Shown here: positions 9,558 to 19,390 of the stretch, in pieces | Position numbering within the stretch: the first letter of the stretch is position 1 | Layout of the letters: every line of letters starts with the position of its first letter | From: Acinetobacter sp. WCHA55 | GTDB taxonomy: Bacteria > Pseudomonadota > Gammaproteobacteria > Pseudomonadales > Moraxellaceae | DNA: 64,000 bases | Assembly: GCF_002165305.2 (NCBI RefSeq) | Contig: NZ_CP032286.1 | Location: 1,054,001-1,118,000, forward strand | Reading direction: 5' to 3' | Notes under the pieces: generated by a model | Told to the model about the DNA's origin: nothing | The model's database searches: none | The model's input: the letters and a program-made list of their open reading frames with translations, nothing else | Position numbers and translations under genes: made by a program

Positions 9558-9920
9558 ATGAAAAATGATAAGTTAATACTTTGTTTGCTTGGATCGCTTA
9601 TGCTTTCTGCCTGTGCGTCGAATCCTTTGTCTGGCTCAGATGATGATGGAATCTCGGCCATTAAAATGGCGTCACATGCAAAATGTATGGATGAAATCGA
9701 AACTAATCCGACATGGATTGTGAGTAGTAAACTGTTATCTGAAGACCAAAGACAGAAGAAAAAACGTGAAGTATGTAACTGTGTCGGGGAAAATTCGCCG
9801 AAGGTGTTATCTAAAGAGCAGTTGGCTTTGGCTGCCATTGATCCCAAAGCAAAGGCAACCTATAGCGCTTTAGCAGCAACAAAAACAACAGCCACATGCG
9901 CCTCTGAAATGCTAAACTAA
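9558..9920 (+). CDS. Four-cysteine lipoprotein (paralogue C)
   Basis: A 120-residue lipoprotein if begun at ATG 9558; an upstream TTG (9519) would put polar residues before the signal peptide and is unlikely. The signal peptide ends L-S-A-C (Cys19). The mature domain carries C43, C73, C75 and C114 with V-C-N-C-V-G-E-N, the same C-x29-C-x-C-x38-C spacing as the proteins at 7867 and 9034, plus a shared A-K-C segment and T-K-T near the end. Function unknown. A strong terminator follows, so this gene is its own unit. Confidence 0.75.
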   Translation: MKNDKLILCLLGSLMLSACASNPLSGSDDDGISAIKMASHAKCMDEIETNPTWIVSSKLLSEDQRQKKKREVCNCVGENSPKVLSKEQLALAAIDPKAKATYSALAATKTTATCASEMLN

Positions 9921-9944
9921 ACCGAATGAATTGTTAAATTTTTA

Positions 9945-9970
9945 AAATGGCTGTTGATCAGCCATTTTTT
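9945..9970 (+). terminator. Rho-independent terminator before rnhB
   Basis: A 9-bp perfect stem (9945-9953 with 9959-9967) is followed by a T-run. Confidence 0.85.
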
Positions 9971-9983
9971 ATGAGAGTAAAAA

Positions 9984-10571
9984 ATGCAAATTGCAGGTGC
10001 AGATGAGGCAGGGCGTGGCCCTTTGGTGGGGTCAGTGGTCGCTGCTGCGGTAATTTTAGATCCGAATAACCCGATACAAGGGCTGAATGATTCTAAAAAA
10101 CTGACTGAAAAAAAACGTGAAAAACTTTTTGTCGAAATTCAGGAAAAAGCATTGGCATGGGCGATTGCTGAGGCAAGTGCTGCTGAAATCGATGAGATTA
10201 ATATTTTGCAAGCATCGTTGCTTGCTATGCGCCGTGCGGTTGAACAGCTCACGATACAGCCTGAACATGTATTGGTTGATGGTAATAAAATTCCACAAGG
10301 CTTGAGTATGAGCTGTGAGGCAATTGTGGGGGGCGATGCTTTACATGCCGAAATCTCAGCGGCGAGTATTCTGGCTAAGGTGACACGTGACCATCAAATG
10401 ATTGAGATGGATCGAAAATATCCTCAGTTTGGTTTTGCTAAGCATAAAGGTTACCCAACCAAAGCGCACTTTGAAGCGATTGCTGAGCATGGGGTCATCG
10501 ACGAGCATCGCCGTAGTTTTGGGCCTGTAAAGAAAGTGATTGAGGCGCTTGAGCAAAAAGAGACTGTATAA
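9984..10571 (+). CDS. rnhB: Ribonuclease HII
   Basis: A 195-residue nuclease that removes the RNA strand of RNA-DNA hybrids and nicks at single ribonucleotides in DNA. The N-terminal A-D-E-A-G-R-G-P motif supplies the first catalytic Asp and Glu. V-D-G-N-K-I-P and the I-L-A-K-V-T-R-D segment carry the remaining acidic residues. Length is normal for the family. It starts 13 bases after the previous terminator T-run and is convergent with csrA. Confidence 0.96.
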   Translation: MQIAGADEAGRGPLVGSVVAAAVILDPNNPIQGLNDSKKLTEKKREKLFVEIQEKALAWAIAEASAAEIDEINILQASLLAMRRAVEQLTIQPEHVLVDGNKIPQGLSMSCEAIVGGDALHAEISAASILAKVTRDHQMIEMDRKYPQFGFAKHKGYPTKAHFEAIAEHGVIDEHRRSFGPVKKVIEALEQKETV

Positions 10572-10577
10572 AAATTT

Positions 10578-10600
10578 AAAGCGGCCAATCGGGCCGCTTT
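10578..10600. terminator. Hairpin between convergent rnhB and csrA
   Basis: A 9-bp perfect GC-rich stem (10578-10586 with 10592-10600) has no long T-run on either side. It is a plausible shared terminator, but weak by the T-tract criterion. Confidence 0.5.
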
Positions 10601-10619
10601 ATATCTGAATGTTTCAATC

Positions 10620-10874
10620 TTAACGATTAAAATTATTCTGCTGTGCACCTTCATCTTCAAATGCAGGCTGGTAGTCCTGATCAAGATGTTGAAGATGTTC
10701 ATGCATTGCACGTTCATGCTGAATGCGTTGATAAATCTCTTCACGATGTACAGATACTTCTTTGGGAGCATTGACACCAATACGAACTTGGTTGCCTTTG
10801 ACACCAAGTACAGTAACACTTACTTGATCCCCAATCATTAATGTTTCACCGACGCGTCGGGTCAAAATCAGCAT
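10620..10874 (-). CDS. csrA: Carbon storage regulator CsrA with extended C-terminus
   Basis: An 84-residue RNA-binding global regulator. The first 60 residues are canonical, [11 protein letters not shown] then the G-N-Q-V-R-I-G-V core and V-H-R-E-E-I-Y. A tail of over 20 residues follows, rich in H, E, D and Q and ending N-N-F-N-R, while enterobacterial CsrA is about 61 residues. Longer tails are usual in Acinetobacter to my knowledge. An AAGGAG ribosome binding site lies 7 bases upstream of the ATG. It is the last gene of the alaS-lysC-csrA block, but two inverted repeats separate it from lysC. Confidence 0.95.
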   Translation of the reverse strand: MLILTRRVGETLMIGDQVSVTVLGVKGNQVRIGVNAPKEVSVHREEIYQRIQHERAMHEHLQHLDQDYQPAFEDEGAQQNNFNR

Positions 10875-11059
10875 GTTTATCTCCTTGCAAAACGCTAAAC
10901 CTGCAGTTGTACTAAAGTAAAATACATAATTTTTTGTATTTAAAAAAATTTAAACAAATGTTTAATACAACCACATGACACTTGGATTTTTAGATATCTA
11001 GCGACATTAGGTATAACATTCATCTAAATTTAAGAAAGCCTCGGGCTTAATATAACAGA

Positions 11060-11085
11060 GCCACTATAGAAAAAACTATAGTGGC
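11060..11085. repeat. Perfect 10-bp inverted repeat in the lysC-csrA gap
   Basis: The arms 11060-11069 and 11076-11085 are perfectly complementary around an A6 loop (plus strand). No T-run follows on the minus strand, so it is not a standard terminator for lysC. It sits in the csrA upstream region. Confidence 0.6.
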
Positions 11086-11108
11086 CCCTGATTTTTGTAG
11101 TCTTTTGC

Positions 11109-11136
11109 AAAAACTGTCAGACAATGACAAGTTTTT
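11109..11136 (-). terminator. Terminator of lysC
   Basis: The inverted repeat 11109-11119 with 11125-11136 (one bulged base) lies 12 bases past the lysC stop. On the minus strand its 3' arm ends in TTTTT. Confidence 0.65.
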
Positions 11137-11147
11137 CGCAAGATTGC

Positions 11148-12428
11148 TTAAGCACGTGCGCTTGATTCACCATGTTCACGGTCTAAACCGAAAGCAGTGT
11201 GTAGAGTGCGTACAGCAAGCTCTAAATAGTTTTCTTCAATCAGTACAGAAATTTTAATTTCTGAAGTAGAAATCATTAAAATATTGATGCTTTCATCTGC
11301 TAATGCAGTGAACATTTTGCTTGCAACACCCGCGTGCGAACGCATGCCTACACCAACGATTGAAACTTTAACGATATCATCACGAGTTACAACTTCACAG
11401 CCTTCAATACTGCTCGCTGTTTGTTCTAAAATTGCTTTTGCTTTTGCCAAGTCTGTACGGTTTACGGTAAACGTAAAGTCTGTCGTACCGTCTTCTTCTA
11501 CGTTCTGGATAATCATATCCACTTCGATATTGGCATTGCTAATAGGCGATAAGATTTTAGATGCAATGCCTGGTTCATCAGGAACACCCAAAATAGTAAG
11601 TTTTGCTTCGTCGCGGTTAAATGCAATACCTGCAATGATAGGTTGTTCCATATCGTCTTCTGCCTCAGTCGTAATTAATGTGCCTACGTTTTGTTTGAAA
11701 TCTTCATCAAATGCACCATCATCGTCATTATCAAAACTTGATAATACGCGCAGTGGAACTTGATATTTACCAGCGAATTCAACAGAGCGTATTTGTAAAA
11801 CTTTTGAGCCTAAAGATGCCATTTCTAGCATTTCTTCAAAAGAGATACGGTCAACTTTTTTCGCTTTTGGTGCAACGCGAGGGTCAGTGGTATAAACACC
11901 ATCTACGTCTGTGTAGATTTGGCATTCATCTGCCTTTAATGCAGCAGCTAAGGCTACACCTGAAGTATCTGAACCACCGCGACCAAGTGTTGTTGTGTTG
12001 CCATTTACATCAAAGCCTTGGAAGCCAGCAACAACAATAACGCGACCTGCATCTAAGTGCTCAGTCATCACGTCAGTATCAATCGACTCAATACGAGCTT
12101 TAGTAAACGCGCTGTCCGTTTTAATACCGACTTGGCGACCAGTGAGTGACTTAGCTTCAACGCCAATAGAATTGAGCGCCATCGCTAACATGGAAATCGT
12201 TACCTGTTCGCCCGTAGAAACCATTTGGTCTAATTCTCGTGGGTCAGGGGTTTCGGTAATGGCTTTCGCTAAAGCAAGTAGACGATTGGTTTCGCCACTC
12301 ATAGCTGATACAACCACTACAACCTTGTGGCCGTGGTCATGCCAACGCTTTACACGACGAGCAACATTTAAAATGCGCTCTGGAGTACCCATAGAGGTAC
12401 CGCCATATTTTTGAACGATTAATGCCAT
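11148..12428 (-). CDS. lysC: Aspartate kinase
   Basis: A 426-residue enzyme that phosphorylates aspartate, the first step to lysine, threonine, methionine and diaminopimelate. The kinase domain begins V-Q-K-Y-G-G-T-S-M-G and includes G-R-G-G-S-D-T-S-G and T-D-V-D-G-V-Y-T-T-D-P-R. The last about 160 residues form two ACT domains, the usual site of lysine/threonine feedback. Length matches the single-function pseudomonad type. It follows alaS by 66 bases in the same direction. Confidence 0.97.
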   Translation of the reverse strand: MALIVQKYGGTSMGTPERILNVARRVKRWHDHGHKVVVVVSAMSGETNRLLALAKAITETPDPRELDQMVSTGEQVTISMLAMALNSIGVEAKSLTGRQVGIKTDSAFTKARIESIDTDVMTEHLDAGRVIVVAGFQGFDVNGNTTTLGRGGSDTSGVALAAALKADECQIYTDVDGVYTTDPRVAPKAKKVDRISFEEMLEMASLGSKVLQIRSVEFAGKYQVPLRVLSSFDNDDDGAFDEDFKQNVGTLITTEAEDDMEQPIIAGIAFNRDEAKLTILGVPDEPGIASKILSPISNANIEVDMIIQNVEEDGTTDFTFTVNRTDLAKAKAILEQTASSIEGCEVVTRDDIVKVSIVGVGMRSHAGVASKMFTALADESINILMISTSEIKISVLIEENYLELAVRTLHTAFGLDREHGESSARA

Positions 12429-12494
12429 AGTTGTTCCATATAAACCATGACCCTGAATGCATCATTCAGGATCAGTTACACAAAAGGTGAAGTT

Positions 12495-15188
12495 TTATTT
12501 CGCTTCAAGCCAAGCAGTTAAATCTGCCATCACTGTTGCAAACTTCTCGTTTAGTGGCGCGCCACCTTGTGCTAAGTCAGGTTTACCACCACCTTTACCA
12601 CCAAGCTCAGTTGCTAGATGTTTGATGATGTCACCTGCTTTAATAGAAGCAGTAAAGTCTTTTGCTACAGATGCAATCAGGCTAACTTTGTCACCTTCAA
12701 CACCAGCAAGTACGATGACTGCATTTTCTAATTTTGATTTCACACCGTCATGTAGATTGCGAAGTGATTTCGCATCCATGTTTTGAACAGTCGTGATCAG
12801 CGTTTGACGACCCGCAAGCATTTGAACTTGGCTTAGAAGTTCAGCGGCTTGTAAGCTCGCAAGCTTTTGATTGAGTTGATCAATCTGCTTTTGCAAAGCA
12901 GAAGCTGTATCTACTACTGCTTCAACTTTTTCAACAGTTTGATCTTTTTGTGCTTTCAATAAACCATTGATATGTACAATGTCGGCTTCAGCTTTTTGTA
13001 CAACTTCTAATGCTTTAGTGCCTGTAACCGCTTCAATACGACGTACGCCTGCAGCTACACCACCTTCAGAAGTGATTTTGAACAAGCCGATGTCGCCCGT
13101 GCGTTTAACGTGAATACCACCACACAGCTCAATTGAGAAGTTCTTTTCTTCAATGATTGAACCCATAGATAGTACACGTACTTCATCACCATACTTCTCA
13201 CCAAACAGCATCATTGCACCTTTGGCTTTTGCAGATTCAATATCAAGTAATTCTGTAGTTACGGCTGTATTCGCAAGCACTTCAGCATTTACTAAGCGCT
13301 CAATCTGTTGTAATTGTTCAAAAGATACTGGTTGGTCATTGGCAAAGTCAAAACGTAAGATATCACTTGCAACCAATGAACCTTTTTGCTGAACGTGTGA
13401 ACCTAAAATTTGGCGTAACGCAGCGTGTAGAAGGTGAGTTGCAGAGTGATTGCGTGCTGTGGCAGCTCGAATATCTGCTTTAACAATCGCATCGACGTTT
13501 TGCGATACTTTAAGGCTGCCTACAGTGACAATACCTTGATGAACAAATGCACCGCCTGATTTTTTGGTGTCTTGGACTTCAAAAATACCTGTGTCATTTT
13601 TGAAAATACCCGTATCACCAATTTGACCACCGCTTTCAGCATAGAAAGGTGTTTGATTCAGTACGATTAAAGCCTCATCGCCTTCAACTACTTCATCAAC
13701 TTGTTCACCGTCTTTGTATAAAGCAATGATTTGACCTTGACCCGCAGTTGCATCATAACCGTCAAATTGAGTTTCACCTTCAACTTTAACCACGCTGTTA
13801 TAGTCAATCGCGAATTTACCAGCATCACGTGCACGTTGACGTTGTGCTGCCATTTCTACTTCAAAGCCAGCTTCATCAATGGTTAAATCACGTTCGCGTG
13901 CGATGTCTGCTGTTAAGTCTGTTGGGAAGCCGTAGGTGTCGTAAAGTTTGAAGACAACTTCACCTGGAATGACTGAACCTTTAAGTTGTGCTAATTCACC
14001 TTCAAGCAGTTTCAAACCTTGCTCTAAGGTTTTAGCAAATTGTTCTTCTTCTTTCAGTAATTGTGCTTCGATACGGACTTTCTGTGCCTCAAGTTCTGGG
14101 TAGGCAGCACCCATTGCTTCGATTAACGGTTGCAACATTTTATGGAAGAAAGAACCTGTTGCACCAAGCTTGTTACCGTGGCGAACCGCGCGACGGATAA
14201 TACGACGCAGTACATAGCCGCGACCTTCATTCGATGGGTTAACACCATCAGCAATCAAGAAGCAGCATGAACGTGCATGGTCGGCAACAACTTTAAGTGA
14301 AGCAGGGTATTGTACAGGTGTACCATTCGCTTTGGCTTCAGCTTCAAGCGCAGTGGTATCTAAACCAATAATTTCCGCAGCTGCTTTTAACAGGTGCTGG
14401 AATAAGTCAATTTCGTAGTTTGAATTCACATGCTGTAGTACAGCAGAAATACGCTCCAAGCCCATGCCTGTGTCTACAGAAGGTGCTGGAAGAGGGTGCA
14501 ATACGCCATCCGCAGTACGGTTGAACTGCATGAATACGTTGTTCCAGATTTCGATGAAACGGTCGCCGTCTTCTTCTGGTGTGCCCGGTAAGCCACCCCA
14601 AATATGGTCACCGTGGTCAAAGAAGATTTCAGAACATGGGCCACATGGACCTGTATCACCCATAGCCCAGAAGTTATCTGATGCGTATTGACCACCTTTG
14701 TTGTCACCAATACGGATAATACGACTAGCGTCTAAACCAATTTCTTTGTTCCAGATGTCAAATGCTTCATCGTCAGTGTGGTAAACCGTTGCATAAAGTT
14801 TGTCTTTAGGCAGTGCCAACCAAGCTTCACCAGTGAGAAAATCCCACGCAAATTTGATCGCATCACGTTTGAAATAGTCGCCAAATGAGAAGTTACCTAA
14901 CATTTCAAAGAAGGTATGGTGACGTGCGGTATAACCGACATTATCTAAGTCGTTGTGCTTACCACCTGCGCGGACACACTTTTGTGAGGACACGGCACGT
15001 ACATAATCACGTTTTTCTAGGCCTAAGAAACAATCTTTAAATTGGTTCATACCCGCGTTGGTAAACAACAAAGTAGGGTCGTTGGCGGGAACTAGAGAAC
15101 TCGACGCGACACGTGTATGCCCTTGCGATTCAAAGTAGCTTAAAAAAGCTTCGCGAATTTCAGCTGATGTCATAAAACGAGTACTCAC
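12495..15188 (-). CDS. alaS: Alanyl-tRNA synthetase
   Basis: An 897-residue class II synthetase that charges tRNA-Ala. The order is: a catalytic core with [10 protein letters not shown] and [18 protein letters not shown]; an editing domain with zinc-type H-S-A-T-H-L-L-H and C-G-G-x-H; and the C-Ala domain ending [14 protein letters not shown]. The GTG start at 15188 has GGAG ten bases upstream. An ATG at 15173 (M-T-S-A-E-I) and a TTG at 15194 are alternatives. It leads the alaS-lysC unit. Confidence 0.97.
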   Translation of the reverse strand: MSTRFMTSAEIREAFLSYFESQGHTRVASSSLVPANDPTLLFTNAGMNQFKDCFLGLEKRDYVRAVSSQKCVRAGGKHNDLDNVGYTARHHTFFEMLGNFSFGDYFKRDAIKFAWDFLTGEAWLALPKDKLYATVYHTDDEAFDIWNKEIGLDASRIIRIGDNKGGQYASDNFWAMGDTGPCGPCSEIFFDHGDHIWGGLPGTPEEDGDRFIEIWNNVFMQFNRTADGVLHPLPAPSVDTGMGLERISAVLQHVNSNYEIDLFQHLLKAAAEIIGLDTTALEAEAKANGTPVQYPASLKVVADHARSCCFLIADGVNPSNEGRGYVLRRIIRRAVRHGNKLGATGSFFHKMLQPLIEAMGAAYPELEAQKVRIEAQLLKEEEQFAKTLEQGLKLLEGELAQLKGSVIPGEVVFKLYDTYGFPTDLTADIARERDLTIDEAGFEVEMAAQRQRARDAGKFAIDYNSVVKVEGETQFDGYDATAGQGQIIALYKDGEQVDEVVEGDEALIVLNQTPFYAESGGQIGDTGIFKNDTGIFEVQDTKKSGGAFVHQGIVTVGSLKVSQNVDAIVKADIRAATARNHSATHLLHAALRQILGSHVQQKGSLVASDILRFDFANDQPVSFEQLQQIERLVNAEVLANTAVTTELLDIESAKAKGAMMLFGEKYGDEVRVLSMGSIIEEKNFSIELCGGIHVKRTGDIGLFKITSEGGVAAGVRRIEAVTGTKALEVVQKAEADIVHINGLLKAQKDQTVEKVEAVVDTASALQKQIDQLNQKLASLQAAELLSQVQMLAGRQTLITTVQNMDAKSLRNLHDGVKSKLENAVIVLAGVEGDKVSLIASVAKDFTASIKAGDIIKHLATELGGKGGGKPDLAQGGAPLNEKFATVMADLTAWLEAK

Positions 15189-15580
15189 AACCAAGTCACT
15201 CCATAGTTTCGATTTGGCTAATAGTAGCTGAAGAAAGTCTTATTCTAAATACGCTAACTTCAGATACTGGCTTAAAAATTTTAAAACGCCAAATTATAAC
15301 GGAAAAAGGATGTTGCACCAATCACTTTAAGGCGAATTGATGACATTTCTATGTATTCAATCGTTCTTTGATTTTGCGGGTTAATGTTGGATATTTATAT
15401 CATTTCGTAGAAATAAAGCAGGTTGATAGATCTAGTCAGGCAGGTCAATTTGTGACTTAAGGGTTCATATTCATCATCTTCACTGATGAATCATAGAAAA
15501 AGAAAGCTTAACCAAATCTATATAAATCCATTAATATAGGCCTGCTTTATCTTTCATCATTTTATAAATAAGGGCAAGTC
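15189..15580. other. Divergent intergenic region between alaS and the GAPDH-family gene
   Basis: This region of about 390 bases must hold promoters for both flanking genes. I see no coding region or RNA gene. An 8-bp inverted repeat (15469-15476 with 15484-15491) lies about 90 bases before the GAPDH-family start and could be an operator. No function can be assigned. Confidence 0.45.
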
Positions 15581-16615
15581 ATGCAACGAGTGGCGATAAA
15601 TGGATTTGGTCGAATCGGACGTAATGTATTACGTGCTTGGTTTGAAAATCCAAAGAACTTTCAGTTTGAAATCGTCGCGGTAAATGATGTAGCAGATGTA
15701 GAAACCTTATTGCATTTATTTAAATATGACACGACTCACGGGCGCTTTCCGGGGAAAGTTGATCTAAGTTATGAAAATGAGCATATTTATTTGCATCTTT
15801 CTAAAGATCAAGTGCAGCTCAAGGTTGAAGTATTGTGTCAGGCAAACCCGCAAGATCTACCTTGGGCCAGTCTCCATGTAGACGTAGTTCTAGAGTGCAC
15901 AGGTTTATTTCGCTCGCGTGAAGCAGCAACAGAGCATATTCATGCAGGTGCAAAACGGGTCATTATTGGCGCAGCACCTTTTGACTCGGTTGATGCCGCA
16001 ATTGTGTATGGGGTGAATCACCATGAGGTGAAAGCCAGTGACCAAATCATTTCCAGTGTGTCATGTACCACGCAGGCCTTAGTGCCTTTGGTTAAAATCA
16101 TTGATGATGCTTTTGGTATTGATACTGCGCTCATGACGGAAATTCATGCGGTCACTGCCGATCAGTCTGTATTAGATCATGCGCATCGGGATTTAAGACG
16201 TGCCCGTGCTTCAGGTCAAAACATTATCCCGACTACATCGTCTGCGTTAGGTGCTTTAAAACAAGTCATGCCAAAAATGGCCGATCGTATTGATGGTTAT
16301 TCCATCCGCGTACCGACCATTAATGTGGCGGCAATTGATTTGACCTTTATTTCGCAAACACCGATTACCGACCATAAAATAAATGAAGTGTTGATTCAGG
16401 CGGCGAAGTCAGACTACCGTGAAATTATGGATGTGACCGATGAACCCTTGGTGTCTTCGGATTTTAACCATTCACCGTATTCACTTATTGTAGATTTAAC
16501 GCAAACCATGGTGGTAGGGCACCAAGCCAAAGTCTTTGCGTGGTATGACAATGAATGGGGCTATGCAAACCGCTTATTGGATTTGTGTGAATCTTTTAGT
16601 GCGTCAACTACCTAA
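15581..16615 (+). CDS. Glyceraldehyde-3-phosphate / erythrose-4-phosphate dehydrogenase family
   Basis: A 344-residue NAD(P)-dependent dehydrogenase. The Rossmann start reads V-A-I-N-G-F-G-R-I-G-R-N, the catalytic cysteine lies in S-V-S-C-T-T, and the end has W-Y-D-N-E-W-G-Y. The middle segment D-L-R-R-A-R-A-S-G-Q-N-I-I-P looks more like Epd (erythrose-4-phosphate dehydrogenase) than GapA, which has W-R-G-G-R at this point. Either role is possible: gluconeogenesis, or 4-phosphoerythronate synthesis for pyridoxal phosphate. It is a single gene with an AAGGG site upstream of the start. Confidence 0.85.
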   Translation: MQRVAINGFGRIGRNVLRAWFENPKNFQFEIVAVNDVADVETLLHLFKYDTTHGRFPGKVDLSYENEHIYLHLSKDQVQLKVEVLCQANPQDLPWASLHVDVVLECTGLFRSREAATEHIHAGAKRVIIGAAPFDSVDAAIVYGVNHHEVKASDQIISSVSCTTQALVPLVKIIDDAFGIDTALMTEIHAVTADQSVLDHAHRDLRRARASGQNIIPTTSSALGALKQVMPKMADRIDGYSIRVPTINVAAIDLTFISQTPITDHKINEVLIQAAKSDYREIMDVTDEPLVSSDFNHSPYSLIVDLTQTMVVGHQAKVFAWYDNEWGYANRLLDLCESFSASTT

Positions 16616-16728
16616 AGGTCTTTATTTTTAAGCATCTTTTACTCTGAAAACAAGATGATAGGCATAGACCGAATACAGACTTGTGGTTATCATGAATTTA
16701 TAAACGAAAATAATGTAGAGTGGTGCTT

Positions 16729-17034
16729 ATGTTGATCTTAATTTGGGGATTTATTTTGCTGTTGGCGGTTGCTGTCGTATTTTTAATTTGGTTTCAATTT
16801 AAAAATCAGGCAGATAAAACTGATCCAAGCGTAGAGCAGAATCAACTGCAAGAAAAAGTACACCATCTTGAAGAAAACTTAAAAAAGACCTTGGAAATTA
16901 TGCAAGATCTTGCAAAAAAGATGCATGTGCAACAGGAAGTGATCGAGCAGACCACGTCTAAGTTGCAAAAGGTTGAGCTACAAAACGCTGAGTTAGTGAA
17001 TATTCTTGCTAAAGCCGTACAACCAGAACGTTAA
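16729..17034 (+). CDS. Small membrane-anchored coiled-coil protein
   Basis: A 101-residue protein with one N-terminal transmembrane helix of about 20 residues (L-I-L-I-W-G-F-I-L-L-L) followed by a charged segment with heptad-like L/I/V spacing from about residue 35 to the end. That suggests a coiled coil, probably cytoplasmic. A GTG nine bases upstream (16720) is an alternative start. I do not recognise a family beyond this shape. It is convergent with azlD, nine bases apart. Confidence 0.6.
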   Translation: MLILIWGFILLLAVAVVFLIWFQFKNQADKTDPSVEQNQLQEKVHHLEENLKKTLEIMQDLAKKMHVQQEVIEQTTSKLQKVELQNAELVNILAKAVQPER

Positions 17035-17043
17035 AAGTTAAGT

Positions 17044-17343
17044 TTAGATGAGCACGGTACGTAATAATGCCGCGCTCAGCATACTAATCACAACGGTTGG
17101 TAAGAGTGAAAAGCGTGAAGCTGCAATTAAAGTGATGGCAATGGCGAGTAGATCTGCGACATTGTCTTTGACAAAATAAGGTGCAATTACTGAAATCAGT
17201 ACGCAGCCCGGAACAACTTCCAAAATCTTTCGTTGTTTGTTGCTTAAAGTTTTATTTTTCAGCAAAACATAGCCCAATATACGTGTCAGATAAGTGGTGG
17301 CTGCAACCAATAGAATTGCAACAAGAGTCGTGCTGTGGATCAT
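17044..17343 (-). CDS. azlD: AzlD-family small subunit of a branched-chain amino acid exporter
   Basis: A 99-residue membrane protein with three to four hydrophobic helices and the family pattern T-Y-L-T-R-I-L-G-Y. AzlD works with AzlC to export branched-chain amino acids (LIV-E family). Its first bases overlap the end of azlC by four bases (ATGA), indicating translational coupling. Confidence 0.88.
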   Translation of the reverse strand: MIHSTTLVAILLVAATTYLTRILGYVLLKNKTLSNKQRKILEVVPGCVLISVIAPYFVKDNVADLLAIAITLIAASRFSLLPTVVISMLSAALLRTVLI

Positions 17344-18086
17344 AGCTCATCCTCCTGAATAAATATGAAAGCAGAGGCAATGCCACAGATTGCACCAATA
17401 GGCACATACCAACCCGTCGGTAAATATAAATAAGCAATGGCTGCACTGATGAGACTGATAAGCCAAGGGCGTGCCGCGCTGAAGCCTTTCCACATGCCAC
17501 GCAATAAAACCAGAAATACTGCAGCAAAGGCCATATCAAAACCGTAACTGTGTACATCTCCAAGTAAAGGACCAAGAATGGCACCTAAACTGGTAAAACT
17601 GACCCACATCAAGTACAGAGCAAAACAGATGCCTGCGTAGTAAGACATGCTAAAGGCCTGTTGTAGCCCAAATTTTTTCTTTTGTTCTGCATCGGCAAGA
17701 GCTGCTGCCCAACTTTCATCACACATGAAAAACAGAGCAGGGAAAACCTGTCGATTGGGCAAATGGCGTAAATAGGGCACGAGACTTGCACCCATGAGTA
17801 AATGACGGCTGTTGACTAGAAAAGTAATGAAAATTAAAACGAGAAAATTTGGTGGGTTGGTCCAGACCTCTAGCACGGCAAATTCGGAACCGCCCGCAAA
17901 GTTTAGGCCAGTAAAGAGTGGAACTTCTAAATGGCTAAAGCCTTTTTGAGTGGCTTGTGTTCCTAAGACCAAAGCAAAAGGAATAATGCCCAGCAGCATG
18001 GGGATAGATGTTTTAATTCCACGTTTAAATTCGACATAATCGCTGGAATCATTAAGTTCCTGAGTCGTATTTCTAAAGGAGAGCAT
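17340..18086 (-). CDS. azlC: AzlC-family large subunit of a branched-chain amino acid exporter
   Basis: A 248-residue inner-membrane protein with about seven to eight helices. It carries the AzlC hallmarks I-P-F-A-L-V-L-G, the N-S-R-H-L-L-M-G-A-S-L segment and C-D-E-S-W-A. It is paired with azlD by overlap. A divergent Lrp-family regulator starts 163 bases away, as in other azl systems where an Lrp-like protein (AzlB) controls the exporter. The exported substrate is inferred from the family and not testable here. Confidence 0.9.
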   Translation of the reverse strand: MLSFRNTTQELNDSSDYVEFKRGIKTSIPMLLGIIPFALVLGTQATQKGFSHLEVPLFTGLNFAGGSEFAVLEVWTNPPNFLVLIFITFLVNSRHLLMGASLVPYLRHLPNRQVFPALFFMCDESWAAALADAEQKKKFGLQQAFSMSYYAGICFALYLMWVSFTSLGAILGPLLGDVHSYGFDMAFAAVFLVLLRGMWKGFSAARPWLISLISAAIAYLYLPTGWYVPIGAICGIASAFIFIQEDEL

Positions 18087-18249
18087 TTTAAATCGCCTAT
18101 ACGTGCTATGTTTTGGTGCGGTAGGTGAATAATTTTAGGGTTTTTCTGAAGATATTTTTTACTTTATTTAGCTTAATATTAGAGTTATTTAGCATAATAT
18201 GCTGTAATTGGTTAAATATGAGCAAAATTATGCTTTAGGGGTGGAGTTT

Positions 18250-18705
18250 ATGGATCAAACAGATAAGCGCATATTACAAGTACTACAAGTCGATGGAAAA
18301 CTTCAAAATAATGAGTTGGCTCAGCGTATTGGACTGTCTGCCTCACCGTGTTTAAGACGAGTAAAGCAGCTAGAAGAAGATGGGATTATTCGGGCTTATG
18401 TAGCGTTGGTTGATCCTGCCAAGGTGAATTTGCGATTGACCGTATTTGCACGGATTTGGCTCAAAAGTCAGGATCCGCAAACTGTGAACCAATTTGTCGA
18501 GTCGATTCGTGAAGTTCCAGAAGTGGTTGAATGTCATTTAATGGCAGGGGATTGCGACTTTTTCTTACGTATCGTGGTTGCAGATTTGGATGCCTATCGA
18601 CAGTTTCAAATTCACCGTCTGAATAAAATTCCCAATATACAAAGTATAAAAACAGAAATTCCGCTGCAAAATATTAAACAAACGACTGAATTACCCTTAG
18701 CTTAA
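18250..18705 (+). CDS. Lrp/AsnC-family regulator next to azlCD
   Basis: A 151-residue regulator when begun at ATG 18250, which has GGTGGAG 6-9 bases upstream; an upstream start at 18208 adds a non-family extension. The N-terminal helix-turn-helix reads D-K-R-I-L-Q-V-L-Q then L-A-Q-R-I-G-L-S-A-S-P-C-L-R-R-V. The C-terminal half is the amino-acid-binding RAM/ACT-like domain. Divergence from azlC suggests it senses a branched-chain amino acid and controls the exporter (inference). Confidence 0.88.
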   Translation: MDQTDKRILQVLQVDGKLQNNELAQRIGLSASPCLRRVKQLEEDGIIRAYVALVDPAKVNLRLTVFARIWLKSQDPQTVNQFVESIREVPEVVECHLMAGDCDFFLRIVVADLDAYRQFQIHRLNKIPNIQSIKTEIPLQNIKQTTELPLA

Positions 18706-18850
18706 CGGGTTTAGTCGTGATGTATATTATCCAAGTTGAGTGCAAGCGTGATTAAAGACCTGTTCTGCAAATCAAAGGCGATTTTCCGCTTGGCAAACTT
18801 GATCACTACTCTGTGGGCTTTTACGTGAAAGGATGAGTTGTGAGTTAAGT

Positions 18851-19258
18851 TTATAGCTCAATCGTTTTGACTACGCTGTCTACGGAATATTGTCCCCATG
18901 CGGAGAGCTGTTCAATAAAGTCATTCAATTGTCTTTGATGAAAGTGGCAGGTCAGCATATAGCATGCGGAGCCACAAACTTTATATGCATATTCAATTTG
19001 ATCAAACTGTGCTAAAAAAGTTTCAAACTGTCCAAATTGATTATTTTCCATCATGATTCGAATAAATTGGGTCGTCTCATAATTTAAATCAACCGTATAT
19101 TTTTGAATGAGACCTTCGTTTTGCATTTTTGCAATACGATTTCCTACCGCTTGACCTGTGCGATGAACCAATTCACCAATGTCTTTATGACTTAATCGGG
19201 AGTCATTTTTAAGAATCTTTAAGATTTTTAAGTCAATTGGATCTTGATTTGACAGCAT
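18851..19258 (-). CDS. Second Lrp/AsnC-family regulator
   Basis: A 135-residue regulator from M-L-S-N-Q; a GTG start six codons upstream is possible. The helix-turn-helix is D-L-K-I-L-K-I-L-K-N-D-S-R-L-S-H-K-D-I-G then T-G-Q-A-V-G-N-R-I. The C-terminal domain is shorter and more divergent than classical Lrp. It is transcribed away from a cysteine hydrolase gene 132 bases distant, which is the natural candidate target. Confidence 0.82.
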   Translation of the reverse strand: MLSNQDPIDLKILKILKNDSRLSHKDIGELVHRTGQAVGNRIAKMQNEGLIQKYTVDLNYETTQFIRIMMENNQFGQFETFLAQFDQIEYAYKVCGSACYMLTCHFHQRQLNDFIEQLSAWGQYSVDSVVKTIEL

Positions 19259-19390
19259 AGATGATCGTTCTTTCACTCTGAAAACATTTATAGATACATT
19301 CTTTCATATTCAACTGCAAGAGCTGGTTTATTTTACTTATTCTATGGCATTGATACATCAGACTGAAATGAAGATGAGAGGGTGATTTAA

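Noticed and set aside
11284..11763. 159-codon open frame opposite lysC
   Set aside because: It is fully antisense to the ACT region of lysC, has no ribosome binding site of note and no family resemblance. It is a shadow of lysC codon use.
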